From: Paenibacillus_V sp046244365
GTDB taxonomy: Bacteria > Bacillota > Bacilli > Paenibacillales > NBRC-103111
Assembly: GCF_046244365.1 (NCBI RefSeq)
Contig: NZ_CP176395.1
Span: 8,618,001 to 8,682,000 of the forward strand
Length of the DNA stretch: 64,000 nucleotides
Reading direction: 5' to 3'
A program made the translations under genes and the position numbers. Below the pieces are notes generated by a model. The model searched no databases. It saw only the letters and a list, made by a program, of their open reading frames with translations, and had not been told where the DNA came from. This document shows positions 51,037 to 60,050 of the stretch, piece by piece (the first letter of the stretch is position 1; each line of letters opens with the position of its first letter).

Positions 51037-51572
51037 ACATGCCCGAATAGAGGAAGGAACAGCAAAGTTCCGACCTGAACAAGCCGTTCCCCAACCGAAG
51101 GACGTAAGTTTAAGAACAAAGCAATCGGATACTGCCATCTGGCTTGTCCGATTGCTTTTAATTTTAAGCCAACAAAACGTCCTTCACCTCAACTATTACT
51201 TCCACTCTCTACTTTACCGCTCGTTCATAGCATGCTAGCCCATACCGGAATGCTCTCGGTGCCGAGGCACTTCGAAAAGTCGGCCTTTTTTTATTGATTT
51301 ACCTTGTAGAGTTTGACCGGCACGTTATCATAATCCCCAAACCTCATCTCGTCAAGAGATAATGTGCAATTGAACGACATAGCGGGGATCCCCCCTTATG
51401 CTTTCGAAATAGGAATGAAATTCCGAGTATGAGGAGCAATATCACTTTTTCCAATTCATCCGGTTTCACGTAAAATTTTCTTCAGAGCGATGGGGAGATA
51501 GGAATATACACACAAAGGACAGAACGCAATGAAGGCAAGGCCATTCCGAAAAGACAGAAAAGGAGGAGCTGC
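51037..51572. other. 536 bp gap with the first copy of a duplicated leader sequence
   Basis: Between the methyltransferase and the small gene at 51573. It contains the first copy of a sequence repeated at 51836-51897 and a hairpin-plus-T-run (GCCGA...TCGGC then CTTTTTTT, 51261-51293). No gene seen. Confidence 0.55.
51258..51320. repeat. Duplicated leader sequence, copy 1
   Basis: Begins CGGTGCCGAGGCACTTCGAA and ends TAGAGTTTGACCGGC, matching 51836-51897 at most positions. It also carries a hairpin followed by T-runs. Both copies encode a short M-P/S-RH-F/Y-EKSAF start. Confidence 0.65.
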
Positions 51573-51812
51573 ATGAACAGAGTGGACAAAATCAGATTTA
51601 TGCTCCTTTACGGTGAAGTGCCTGAAGCAAAATGTTACGGGTACATGGAGTTGAATCGGGATGGCAATATGATCGCGCTCTACAATAGGAATGGCGAGGA
51701 AATAGACATGTATGGTGGACATGAATTTGTCAGGGTACGAACGATTGGCAAATTCGATGATGAAGACCGCGATAATTTTTATTCCTTGTTAGAAAGTGAT
51801 GGTGTAGGATAA
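51573..51812 (+). CDS. Small protein of unknown function
   Basis: A 79-residue protein with mixed beta/alpha character: YGYMELNRDGNMIALYNRNG, then MYGGHEFVRVRTIGKFDDED. No signal peptide or membrane segment. AAAGGAGGAG lies just before the ATG, so translation is likely. It lies between the two copies of a duplicated leader and before an MFS pump gene. No family recognised. Confidence 0.6.
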   Translation: MNRVDKIRFMLLYGEVPEAKCYGYMELNRDGNMIALYNRNGEEIDMYGGHEFVRVRTIGKFDDEDRDNFYSLLESDGVG

Positions 51813-51835
51813 CCTGCACGACAGGCTGGCGAATC

Positions 51836-51897
51836 GGTGTCAAGGCACTACGAAAAGTCGGCTTTTCGATTGATTAGCCTTGCAGAGTTGACCGGCC
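51836..51897. repeat. Duplicated leader sequence, copy 2
   Basis: CGGTGTCAAGGCACTACGAA...GCAGAGTTGACCGGCC repeats 51258-51320. Further downstream, GGATATACAAGCAACGGATG and GGAACGCAATGAA repeat 51500-51533 in altered form, so the match covers the leader of the small gene and that of the MFS gene. Confidence 0.65.
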
Positions 51898-51969
51898 TTC
51901 AGGTCGATCGGGGGGATTTTGGATATACAAGCAACGGATGGAACGCAATGAACATTCGGGAGGTAGAAA

Positions 51970-53427
51970 ATGAACAAACGGGTTCAAGAGGCAAGTGGAA
52001 TCAAGAGAGGGCCGATGTTAACCGCGCTACTCATCGGTGCATTTGTTGCGTTTCTTAACGAGAATTTACTTACCAATGCATTTCCTGGATTGATGCGGGA
52101 ATTCAACGCTGCTGCTTCGACCATACAATGGTTATCGACGGGTTATATGCTAGTGATCGGCGTACTGGTGCCGGTGACCGCATTGCTGCAGCAATGGTTC
52201 ACGACTCGCCAGATGTTTATGTCTGCGATGGCGTTATTTTTAGCCGGCACCTGTTTGTGTGCAGGTTCCCCTGGATTCGGAATCTTGCTGACGGGCAGGG
52301 TCGTTCAGGCTTGCGGGACAGGATTATTGATCCCGTTGATGATGAATACGATTCTTGCCCTCTATCCTCCGGAACGCCGGGGTGCCGCCATGGGTCTCAT
52401 GGGGCTGGTCATTATGGTCGCCCCTGTCATCGGGCCGGCTTTGTCGGGGTTGATCATCGATACCTTTCACTGGCGATGGCTGTTCTACATGGTGATTCCC
52501 GTCGCCCTGTTTTCGATTATTTATGCATTCATCTACTTGAAAAATGTAACGGAACTGACCAAGCCAAGGGTCGATCTTCTATCCATTGTGATGTCAACCA
52601 TCGGTTTCGGCTGCGTCATCTACGGCTTCAGCCGAACAAATGTCTGGACTGATCCAGAGGGCTACAGTTTGATTGCCATAGGCAGCCTCTTCTTGCTCTT
52701 GCTTGTATGGCGGCAGCTCAAGATCAAAGAGCCTTTGATTGATCTTTCCGTATTCCGGCATCCCGCTTTTTCTTTGGTTGCGGTATTGGTAGCAGTCCTG
52801 ATGATGGTTCTATTCGCCACCACGACATTGCTGCCGATCTATATGCAGAATGTGATGCAGTTGACAGCATTCGCGACAGGTCTACTTCTGATGCCAGGCT
52901 GCATTTTAAACGCAATGATGATGCCGGTGACGGGAAAATTATTCGACAAATTCGGGCCGAGATTCGTCATAGTGCCCGGATTGCTCTTGATCGCCATATC
53001 GTTATGGCAATTTGCCGGCATCGACAGTGATACTGCGCAAGGTTACGTTCTATTCAATCATATCCTCTTATTCTTAGGCATATCGTTCGTCGTCATGCCG
53101 GCTCAGACAACAGGATTGAATCAACTTCCGCGTCATCTGGTCCCCCATGGCACCGCCATCTACAATACGCTCCAACAGATTGCTGGAGGAATGGGCATCG
53201 CCTTGTTCGTCGGCATCATGTCATCCGGAGCCAATCGTTATCTTCACCATTCGCCCGATCCCACTGCGATGCATGAGAAGACACAAAGCATGGTTGTCGG
53301 TCTGCAGACGGTTTTTTGGATTGAATTTATACTCGCCTTACTTGTTTTGGTACTGGGTTGGTTTATAAATGGTAGTCTTAGTGTCGATTCTGCTCAGAAG
53401 AAAGACCCCAAAAACCTGTTGCCTTAG
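51970..53427 (+). CDS. 14-TM MFS multidrug transporter (DHA2, EmrB/LmrB-like)
   Basis: A 485-residue membrane protein with about 14 helices, as in DHA2 drug:H+ antiporters. Family positions include FLNENLLTNAFPGLMREFNA near the N-terminus (the motif D1 variant NEN is found in LmrB/YhcA-like proteins), IQWLSTGYMLVIGVLVPVTA, and GPALSGLIIDTFHWRWLFYM (motif C). CGGGAGGTAG lies before the ATG. Substrate unknown; a duplicated leader precedes it. Confidence 0.92.
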   Translation: MNKRVQEASGIKRGPMLTALLIGAFVAFLNENLLTNAFPGLMREFNAAASTIQWLSTGYMLVIGVLVPVTALLQQWFTTRQMFMSAMALFLAGTCLCAGSPGFGILLTGRVVQACGTGLLIPLMMNTILALYPPERRGAAMGLMGLVIMVAPVIGPALSGLIIDTFHWRWLFYMVIPVALFSIIYAFIYLKNVTELTKPRVDLLSIVMSTIGFGCVIYGFSRTNVWTDPEGYSLIAIGSLFLLLLVWRQLKIKEPLIDLSVFRHPAFSLVAVLVAVLMMVLFATTTLLPIYMQNVMQLTAFATGLLLMPGCILNAMMMPVTGKLFDKFGPRFVIVPGLLLIAISLWQFAGIDSDTAQGYVLFNHILLFLGISFVVMPAQTTGLNQLPRHLVPHGTAIYNTLQQIAGGMGIALFVGIMSSGANRYLHHSPDPTAMHEKTQSMVVGLQTVFWIEFILALLVLVLGWFINGSLSVDSAQKKDPKNLLP

Positions 53428-53576
53428 AGGCCTTCAAACACTTATTCCACAGCATTCCCCCGCCATTGCCGACACCAAATTTTTCACCGTCACTTATGGT
53501 ACGTTTCTCCGTGCCGTCTGTAACGGCAAGATTTAGAGCCATCCTATGCCACCGACCGAACGGTATAGAGAGGCTG

Positions 53577-53942
53577 TTAATAAATCTTTTTCAGCAGTTC
53601 AATAACTTCATCTAGGGTGAGGCCAAAGGATTTGTAGTATGATGTGTCGCTTTCCATTTGCTTCAGAATCATTTCGTTGCGCATTCGCAGCATCTCATCT
53701 GACGAGAACTCGGCTACAAAACACCCTTTACCTGTTACTGTATTTATCAAACCGCTTCGTTCGAGCTCTTCCCAAGCTTTCTTTACGGTGATGACACTAA
53801 CACGAAGCTCCAGGGCTGCTTGTCGAATGGGCGGTAAACAATAGCCGCTTTCTAACTCGCCTTTCAGAATTTGGGCGCTGATTTGTTCGAAAAGCTGCTG
53901 ATAAATCGGTTTTTCAGATGTGCTCGAGATCGATACGTTCAT
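53577..53942 (-). CDS. GntR-family regulator (YtrA subfamily)
   Basis: A 121-residue GntR regulator with a short C-terminal helix rather than a ligand domain, as in the YtrA group that controls ABC exporters. HTH: QIKGELESGYCLPPIRQAAL-like stretch (residues about 20-45) and ELRVSVITVKKAWEELERSG. It is the last gene of a three-gene unit and overlaps the permease by 4 bp (ATGA). A TTGTG-N13-CACAA operator lies in the promoter of the unit. Confidence 0.92.
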   Translation of the reverse strand: MNVSISSTSEKPIYQQLFEQISAQILKGELESGYCLPPIRQAALELRVSVITVKKAWEELERSGLINTVTGKGCFVAEFSSDEMLRMRNEMILKQMESDTSYYKSFGLTLDEVIELLKKIY

Positions 53943-54595
53943 ATGATTTCCACTTTTAGGAAGCGTTTAACCCCAATCCAATAAGCAATCATGGTGAATG
54001 CAATAAATATCACGATTCCTGCGATCAGAATGGATATTTGAAGCGCCGTATTGTGGGCCCCGGTACCATTGAAAGTGTCAGAGACAAAAGAATTCTGAAT
54101 TCCGAGCCATTGTGCAACCCCGGCAAAAAGCATAGCGGCCGTAATGGATGCGGTCGTCGCCCCGCCATACTTATAGGCTGTCTTGTAATACATGGATATG
54201 AATACCATATTGAAGATCGCGAGCATGACAAAACAGAGCCCCCAAAAACCCATGTGCGGTGCGAAGAAATAGTAGGGCAGATGCGGGTATAAGCGAATCG
54301 TGATCATGCCATAGATCATTGCAATTACAACATGCAATAATTCCAGGATGACAATAACGGTTACCCTTGCTTTCACCATGTCTTTTTTGGTTACGGGCAT
54401 CATCGCGGTAAACATCAAATCGTTCTGTGTTTTAAATCCGGCAAACGTGTTCGGTATCGTTATCCAACAAAAATACAGAGGGACAAGAAAATAGAGCCAA
54501 CCGGGAACAAGCATTAAGGCGCCTATTACTAAAGGAAACGCGAAGAACAAAGGATTTAGCCCTAATTTCAAATCCTTCATCACCAAGTTAACCAT
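53939..54595 (-). CDS. ABC-2 type permease (YtrC/D-like small exporter subunit)
   Basis: A 218-residue membrane protein with six predicted helices, hydrophobic throughout, of the ABC-2 permease class found with YtrA-type regulators. The cytoplasmic segment AGFKTQNDLMFTAMMPVTKKD near residue 55 (quoted as QNDLMFTAMMPVTKKD) fits the coupling loop. It overlaps the ATPase gene by 8 bp and the GntR gene by 4 bp. Confidence 0.88.
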   Translation of the reverse strand: MVNLVMKDLKLGLNPLFFAFPLVIGALMLVPGWLYFLVPLYFCWITIPNTFAGFKTQNDLMFTAMMPVTKKDMVKARVTVIVILELLHVVIAMIYGMITIRLYPHLPYYFFAPHMGFWGLCFVMLAIFNMVFISMYYKTAYKYGGATTASITAAMLFAGVAQWLGIQNSFVSDTFNGTGAHNTALQISILIAGIVIFIAFTMIAYWIGVKRFLKVEII

Positions 54596-55442
54596 ACATA
54601 TCCTCCTTTTTCGCGAAATAAATCATGATTTCCTCGAGACTCGGCGTAGTTGCTTTAATATCGGAAGAGGGGTCGAAGTCTCTGGAATGGATCAATCCCG
54701 TAAAGCCGAATGAATTCATTTTGTAGGCAATCAACTGCTCTTTCACCCGGTTTAGCTGGCTTTCGTTACCACTCAGTAAGCGATAGGACTCCATAAATTC
54801 GTTTTTCTCAGAACTGGCGATGATTTGCCCTTTCTCGATAAAGGTAATAAAATCAGCGCATTTTTCCAAGTCGGATGTAATGTGAGTAGAGAAAAGAATG
54901 CTGATTTCGCCATCAACTACGAGCTCTTGAAAAATATCCAACAGATCGTCTCTTGCGGCCGGATCGAGTCCGCTTGTCGGTTCATCGAGGACGAGAAGCT
55001 TCGCGCCATGGGACAGGGCAATCGCCAAATTGTACTTCACTTTCATTCCCGCCGACAATTCGGCGATTTTTTTGTTTTCATCCAATTTGAATCTTCTCAG
55101 ATAGTTGTAATAGGTTTCATCATCCCAATTCTTGTAGAACTTCTTAATTACATCTGTCAACGTCTTCATCTTACTGCGAGTATAGAAATCGATGCCGCCA
55201 AATGCGCAGCCGATTTCTTGCTTCAATTTGATTTCGTGTTCGGCGATGTTTTTGCCCAAAATATGCACCTCGCCGCTATCGATATGAATCATTTTCAAGA
55301 TCGATTTTATGGTGGTTGTTTTTCCTGCGCCGTTGGCACCGATAAAACCCATAATATAGCCCTTTTCCAGTTGAAACGAAACGTCCTTTAACTGAAAATT
55401 TGGGTATTTCTTATATAAATTTCGAATGTCTAACGCCAGCAT
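54588..55442 (-). CDS. ABC exporter ATP-binding protein
   Basis: A 284-residue ATPase with Walker A (GANGAGKTT), signature (LSAGMKVKYNLAIALSHGAK), Walker B (LLVLDEPTSGLDPAA) and H-loop (STHITSDLE). ATG 55442 has AGGAGG six bases upstream; a longer frame to 55484 starts inside the promoter. It forms an exporter with the overlapping permease, under the GntR/YtrA-type regulator. In relatives such units respond to cell-wall-active peptides; not shown here. Confidence 0.94.
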   Translation of the reverse strand: MLALDIRNLYKKYPNFQLKDVSFQLEKGYIMGFIGANGAGKTTTIKSILKMIHIDSGEVHILGKNIAEHEIKLKQEIGCAFGGIDFYTRSKMKTLTDVIKKFYKNWDDETYYNYLRRFKLDENKKIAELSAGMKVKYNLAIALSHGAKLLVLDEPTSGLDPAARDDLLDIFQELVVDGEISILFSTHITSDLEKCADFITFIEKGQIIASSEKNEFMESYRLLSGNESQLNRVKEQLIAYKMNSFGFTGLIHSRDFDPSSDIKATTPSLEEIMIYFAKKEDMYG

Positions 55443-55461
55443 ACCGTACCTCCTCATCAAA

Positions 55462-55511
55462 TTGTGTATGTTGTGTATGCACAATATATCATGAGGGGTT
55501 TGTTAAGTCAA
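55462..55511 (-). promoter_or_regulatory. GntR-unit promoter with TTGTG-N13-CACAA operator
   Basis: On the minus strand TTGACT (55511-55506), 17-bp spacer, TATATT (55488-55483). The operator TTGTG (55462-55466) ... CACAA (55480-55484) and a direct repeat TTGTGTATG (55462 and 55471) overlap the -10 and start site. Confidence 0.8.
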
Positions 55512-55898
55512 TTGGTCCATAACCTAATTTTGGATAAATTTATCGGGTCAGTTTTAGTCTGTCCAGCAAATGCCGTAACAAAAACTGATCCATCTAATCG
55601 TGCTGCAATTCGACGGTACTGACTGAGGAATTGAAGGATGCTGCGCAATCCCAGCTCGAGAGAGTCCGAACGATCATGAAAAAACCGCTGAAAAAGCACC
55701 AAAACGTGCCTTTTAAACAGCGGCTACACGTAATAAAAACCCTTGAACACGAATTCGAAGCTTAGCTTGCGGGGCAGGCAAACAGATAAAGCCCCTATTC
55801 CGCCGAACGGAATAGAGACTTATATCTTTCACACTGATCCCAGCGTAGACAACTAAGACCGCAATGGCTGGATTCCTCCAGTTGCGCTTTGGCTTACT
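55512..55898. other. Gap with hairpin, no clear gene
   Basis: Between the GntR-unit promoter and a conserved small gene. A hairpin CTATTCC-GCCGAAC-GGAATAG lies at about 55796-55815. Short open frames lack ribosome binding sites and recognisable sequence. Confidence 0.5.
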
Positions 55899-56363
55899 TT
55901 AATATTGCCCTTTAATTACAAAGAACGAGCCCCGAATGGTTCCAGCTAGTTTAGACTTCTGCCTAGCAAACTTAAACTTCCCTTCTAACTCCTTTGGTAC
56001 CTCCATCCCCTCAGAAAGCTTAAAACCAACGGCCCGCTTCTTAGGGTCATCAACCGTATACATGACATTGATCCCAAGACCATCCTCATAAAAGACGTAG
56101 GTAAATTGGATATTTTCCACTTGAAAACGCGACGTTTCTAAAGGTTTGGCCGCAAACGCAATATCACGTTCTTCTTTCAAAATGCGGTTCACATAATCAA
56201 GGCTCTCTTGACTTTCGCTAGCTGGTTCAACCGTAAATTCATGTTTGTACTTGTTCATAAAGTAACGGGCTTCATTAGCACGTAAACCAGCAAGCGTTTC
56301 TGCTACAGGCGAAGACTCTAAACCTACCGTAGACACATTTTTAAAATCAACGATATACGACAT
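55899..56363 (-). CDS. Conserved cytoplasmic protein of unknown function
   Basis: A 154-residue protein starting MSYIVDFKNVSTVG. It is soluble, with an alternating pattern of charged and hydrophobic residues (PLETSRFQVENIQFTYVFYE, INVMYTVDDPKKRAVGFKLS) and no signal peptide. GAGGG lies six bases before the ATG at 56363; the ATG at 56369 would overlap it. No family recognised with confidence. Confidence 0.65.
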   Translation of the reverse strand: MSYIVDFKNVSTVGLESSPVAETLAGLRANEARYFMNKYKHEFTVEPASESQESLDYVNRILKEERDIAFAAKPLETSRFQVENIQFTYVFYEDGLGINVMYTVDDPKKRAVGFKLSEGMEVPKELEGKFKFARQKSKLAGTIRGSFFVIKGQY

Positions 56364-56525
56364 TTCCATCCCTCGTTTTCTCTCACTATTTTTTTAAAAA
56401 CGGAAATTCTCTTTATCTACCAAGTATTATACCAAAAATGGTTCAATATAAACGTTCACGTTTTGGATATGATAAACCCCTATGTCATCGGTCCGATTTC
56501 GGGGTGTCCTATCAACCCGGCGTAT

Positions 56526-56567
56526 ATAAAAACGAACATCCCATTCCACTCAGAGGAACGGGATGTT
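56526..56567 (-). terminator. Terminator after the amino-acid permease gene
   Basis: AACATCCCATTCC pairs with GGAACGGGATGTT, and the minus strand continues GTTTTTATA. Confidence 0.85.
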
Positions 56568-56587
56568 TTGTCCTTTTGGCGATTTCT

Positions 56588-57964
56588 TCAATCGGAGTTT
56601 CCCTTTTGAATGGGAACAGCCTTGCCGACTCCGAAAGCGTAAAAACTAATCACAACAATACCTATGAAAACAATTCCTGTAATAAGGGAGATGCGTGTAT
56701 CCTCATTAATCCACATACCGACCAGTACCATAAGTAAAAAGGCAATGGTTACATAGTTTGTCACTGGGGCAAGGGGCATTTTGAACGGATGATTATCCAA
56801 TTCAGTCCCCTTTATTTTTCTGAATTTGATTTGACTGATTAGAATAACAAACCACGGTACCATACCGGGAAGTACGCTGGCGCTGTACACATGCACAAAC
56901 AGATTTTCCGGCGCCATATAGCTTAAAATCACGCCAATCCCCAATCCGACGAGCACACCAATCGTTCCCAGCAGGGGCACGCCGTTATGGGATAGTTTGG
57001 TAAATACTTTCGGTGCCTGTCCATTTACTCCTAATGTATACAGCATGCGTCCTGCGCTATATATCCCGCTATTACAACCTGACATGGCGGATGTGATGAC
57101 GACAAAGTTGATGAACCCCGCCGCTGCGGTAATACCGATTTTCGCAAACGTGGCAACGAACGGACTGCCGATTGCTTGCAATTGATTCCAAGGGTAAACG
57201 GTTACAATTACAAAAATCGCGCCAATATAGAAGATCAAAATACGCCAAATAATACTTTGAGTCGCACTCGTTAACGTTTTTTGGGGATTTTTTGCCTCGC
57301 CCGCTGTAATCCCGATAAGTTCGACGCCTTGATAAGCCCCGATTACCAGCGAGAGAGCAAAGAAAAAGCCTTTCCAGCCACCGGTAAAGAAGCCCCCATG
57401 CTGCCACAAGTTAGAGAATCCGATCGCGTTCCCGCCGTTACCGATCCCAAAGAAAATCAGACCAATCCCTGCAACAATCATCAGTATGATGGTAACGATT
57501 TTAATCATAGCGAACCAAAACTCAAATTCACCAAATGATTTAACGGAGAATAGGTTGGCTGCACCGAGAATCGCCATTGCGATAATACCTGGTATCCAGG
57601 CGGGTAAATCCGGAAACCAGTACTTCATATACGTCCCGACGGCAATGATTTCCGCCATCCCGACAATAACCCATTGGAACCAGTTGCTCCAAGCCGTCGC
57701 ATAACCCGCCAAAGGATGAATGTACTTATGGCCAAAGGTCGCAAAGGACCCCGTGCTCGGCTCTACGTACTGCATTTCCCCCATTGCGCGCATGATGAAG
57801 AAGATAAAAATCCCTACAATCGCATACGCAAGCATAACGGATGGGCCTGTCCATTTTATTGTGCTTGCCGAACCCATAAATAATCCAACACCGATCGTAC
57901 CGCCCAAAGCAATCATTTGAATATGACGCGCTTCGAGACCCCTCTTCAATTCTTTGTTTTTCAT
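56588..57964 (-). CDS. Amino acid permease, APC family
   Basis: A 458-residue transporter with 12 predicted helices. The N-terminal signature is clear (LEARHIQMIALGGTIGVGLF then MGSASTIKWTGPSVMLAYAI), with FATFGHKYIHPLAGYATAWSNWF following; this matches the AnsP/ProY/LysP-like amino acid-proton symporter group. I chose ATG 57964 rather than 58030 because only this one begins directly before the family N-terminus and has a purine-rich site near. A cre-like sequence lies about 100 bp upstream. Confidence 0.93.
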   Translation of the reverse strand: MKNKELKRGLEARHIQMIALGGTIGVGLFMGSASTIKWTGPSVMLAYAIVGIFIFFIMRAMGEMQYVEPSTGSFATFGHKYIHPLAGYATAWSNWFQWVIVGMAEIIAVGTYMKYWFPDLPAWIPGIIAMAILGAANLFSVKSFGEFEFWFAMIKIVTIILMIVAGIGLIFFGIGNGGNAIGFSNLWQHGGFFTGGWKGFFFALSLVIGAYQGVELIGITAGEAKNPQKTLTSATQSIIWRILIFYIGAIFVIVTVYPWNQLQAIGSPFVATFAKIGITAAAGFINFVVITSAMSGCNSGIYSAGRMLYTLGVNGQAPKVFTKLSHNGVPLLGTIGVLVGLGIGVILSYMAPENLFVHVYSASVLPGMVPWFVILISQIKFRKIKGTELDNHPFKMPLAPVTNYVTIAFLLMVLVGMWINEDTRISLITGIVFIGIVVISFYAFGVGKAVPIQKGNSD

Positions 57965-58053
57965 TGCAGTTTCCACTTCCCTCTGCTGTTCTAAGCTGTT
58001 ATTTGGGATAAGCTGCAAAACCCACATCATGATGAAGCAGGTACTGGTATTTT

Positions 58054-58075
58054 ATTATATTGTAAGCGCTATCCT
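58054..58075 (-). promoter_or_regulatory. Promoter -10 and CcpA (cre)-like site of the permease gene
   Basis: TTGTAAGCGCTATCCT (58060-58075) matches the cre consensus WTGNAANCGNWNNCWW at all but one position. On the minus strand TATAAT lies just downstream (58059-58054), so CcpA binding would block RNA polymerase. Confidence 0.5.
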
Positions 58076-58265
58076 ACATCATTCTATGAATTCCTACATT
58101 TAAATTATCTATCTCTGATGAAAAAGTGCCAATGCCCTCCCGGTCTCAAGTCGAATTCGTGAAACGCCTAGTCTCCGAGAAGATCAGCTTCCCCTGTCAA
58201 ATATTTCTTTAAAGCCTGTTAAGTGAATGCTATAATTCCTTTTATTAGTAGAAAGGAGTTTATTT

Positions 58266-60050
58266 ATGCGTAAATGGTTGATTAGCACGCTTGCCCTTAT
58301 CCTGGTTTTCTCTGGATTGGTTACGGAAAAGTCCGAGGCGTCCTCGACGTTTCACGATGTAGCCCAAACCTTTTGGGCTGTAAACGAAATTGAGGAAATG
58401 GAGCGAGCAGGCATAATCAGCGGTTATGAAGGAAACGTCTTCAAACCCGATAATCCGGTTTCACGTGAAGAATTCGCCGCTCTGCTTGCCAAAACTTTTT
58501 ATTTGAATCCATCGGCCTCCACTCCGACATTCACGGATGTGACGGCGGATAGCTGGTCCTATGCAGCGATTGAATCGGCCAAAGATTATTTGCCTGGCTA
58601 CAGCACGGCAGCAGGGGATGTCTATTTTAATCCGACGGCCCCCGCAGCACGAGAAGATGTAGCTGCAGCTCTTGTCAGAGCGCTGGGTTATAAATATGAG
58701 GCAGACCCTTCAACATTTTCCAGTAAGTTTCGCGATCATTCGGACGTCTCTCCGCATGTATTGGCCGATGTTGCCCGGGCCGCAATCGGGGGACTGATTA
58801 CAGGCTACGAGGATGGCACATTTCGGCCCAAGGCCACAGTGACTCGCGCGGAAACGGCAGTTATCCTGTATCGCGCCTTGTATGGTCCGACCACACCCCC
58901 CAACTCCAAGTCAGCGGTCAAGGCTTCACCGTCTACTTTAATTACTGATTTCTCACAAGCGACCGGCTGGTACGGCACAGTGTCGCAAACGACCGACCCA
59001 AACAGGGTTGTTGAGGGTCCGTCGTCTGTCGCTCTTTTCACGGATGACAAACATACTACGACCGGAGCACGGCTTCAGAATCTTGCACTGGATCTGAGCA
59101 AGGCCCGTAATCTGATGCTGCGGTTATATGTCGAGGATATTGAGAAATTGTCAAAAATTGAGGTTCGATTATCCTCCACATCCAAAATGAGCTCCTATAT
59201 GCAATATCCGCATACACGATGGAAGCTTGTCCCCGGCTGGAATGAAGTGGTCATCCCGATTGATGATTTCACTGCCGTCGGCGATGAATCGTTTGAGCAC
59301 ATCATGACTACACTGCAAGTTTCTATAACCCAAAAAGGTGACCTCCCCGTAAGCGTTGTATTCGACGCACTTTATCGCGATTATAAAGGAAGAGGGAGAG
59401 TTGTTATTCAGTTTGACGATGGATGGTCATCCGTATATACAAAAGCTGTTCCGATGATGAACAAAAAAGGATTTGTCGGCAATTTAGGCATCGTCAGCAA
59501 ACTTGTCGGCACGAAAAACTATTCGACGTCTGCTCAATTGAAAGAGATGTATGCCCAAGGTTGGGACATCTTCAACCATACGGCCAGCCACTCGCGCTTG
59601 TCCACGCTGACCGAAGAACAGGTTGCCCTTGAATTCAGCACCGCCAAAGCGTTCTTGATGCGCCACCAGATGACGCGAGCTGCAGATTTTATTGCGTATC
59701 CTTACGGAGATTACAACGATACCGTTGTGAACATTGCCAGTCGATACAGCCGATTTGCGCGAACGACTACGCCCAATTTCGAAATTGATTCGCCGATTAA
59801 CCCTTACCGTTTAAAAACCATTGAACTGGTGAACGACATTGCTCCTTCCGACTATCAGGAGGCCATCCGTTTTGCAGCAGAGAATGGAACCACCGTTATT
59901 TTCTTGCTTCACCGTATTGAAGATACGGGTACAGATTCAATCATCCTCCATACGGATGATTTTCAGGCATTCCTGGACTACCTGGAGTTATCCCGCAATC
60001 AAGTGGATGTCCTTTCGATCAGTCAATGGTATGGAACGATCAACCAGTAG
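58266..60050 (+). CDS. S-layer-anchored polysaccharide deacetylase
   Basis: A 594-residue exported protein. Order: signal peptide (about 1-26), three SLH domains (about 29-75, 88-140 and 155-205; for example FHDVAQTFWAVNEIEEMERA and GLITGYEDGTFRPKATVTRA), a beta-rich carbohydrate-binding-like domain (about 225-370), then a NodB-type polysaccharide deacetylase (about 380-590) with the metal-binding FDDGW and HTASHS motifs. The SLH domains bind pyruvylated cell-wall polymer, placing a deacetylase on the cell surface. GAAAGGAG lies before the ATG. Substrate could be peptidoglycan, chitin or exopolysaccharide. Confidence 0.93.
   Translation: MRKWLISTLALILVFSGLVTEKSEASSTFHDVAQTFWAVNEIEEMERAGIISGYEGNVFKPDNPVSREEFAALLAKTFYLNPSASTPTFTDVTADSWSYAAIESAKDYLPGYSTAAGDVYFNPTAPAAREDVAAALVRALGYKYEADPSTFSSKFRDHSDVSPHVLADVARAAIGGLITGYEDGTFRPKATVTRAETAVILYRALYGPTTPPNSKSAVKASPSTLITDFSQATGWYGTVSQTTDPNRVVEGPSSVALFTDDKHTTTGARLQNLALDLSKARNLMLRLYVEDIEKLSKIEVRLSSTSKMSSYMQYPHTRWKLVPGWNEVVIPIDDFTAVGDESFEHIMTTLQVSITQKGDLPVSVVFDALYRDYKGRGRVVIQFDDGWSSVYTKAVPMMNKKGFVGNLGIVSKLVGTKNYSTSAQLKEMYAQGWDIFNHTASHSRLSTLTEEQVALEFSTAKAFLMRHQMTRAADFIAYPYGDYNDTVVNIASRYSRFARTTTPNFEIDSPINPYRLKTIELVNDIAPSDYQEAIRFAAENGTTVIFLLHRIEDTGTDSIILHTDDFQAFLDYLELSRNQVDVLSISQWYGTINQ

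Noticed and set aside
55508..55702. 64-codon minus frame, possible transposase fragment
   Set aside because: No transposase motif or terminal repeats could be identified, and it overlaps the GntR-unit promoter.
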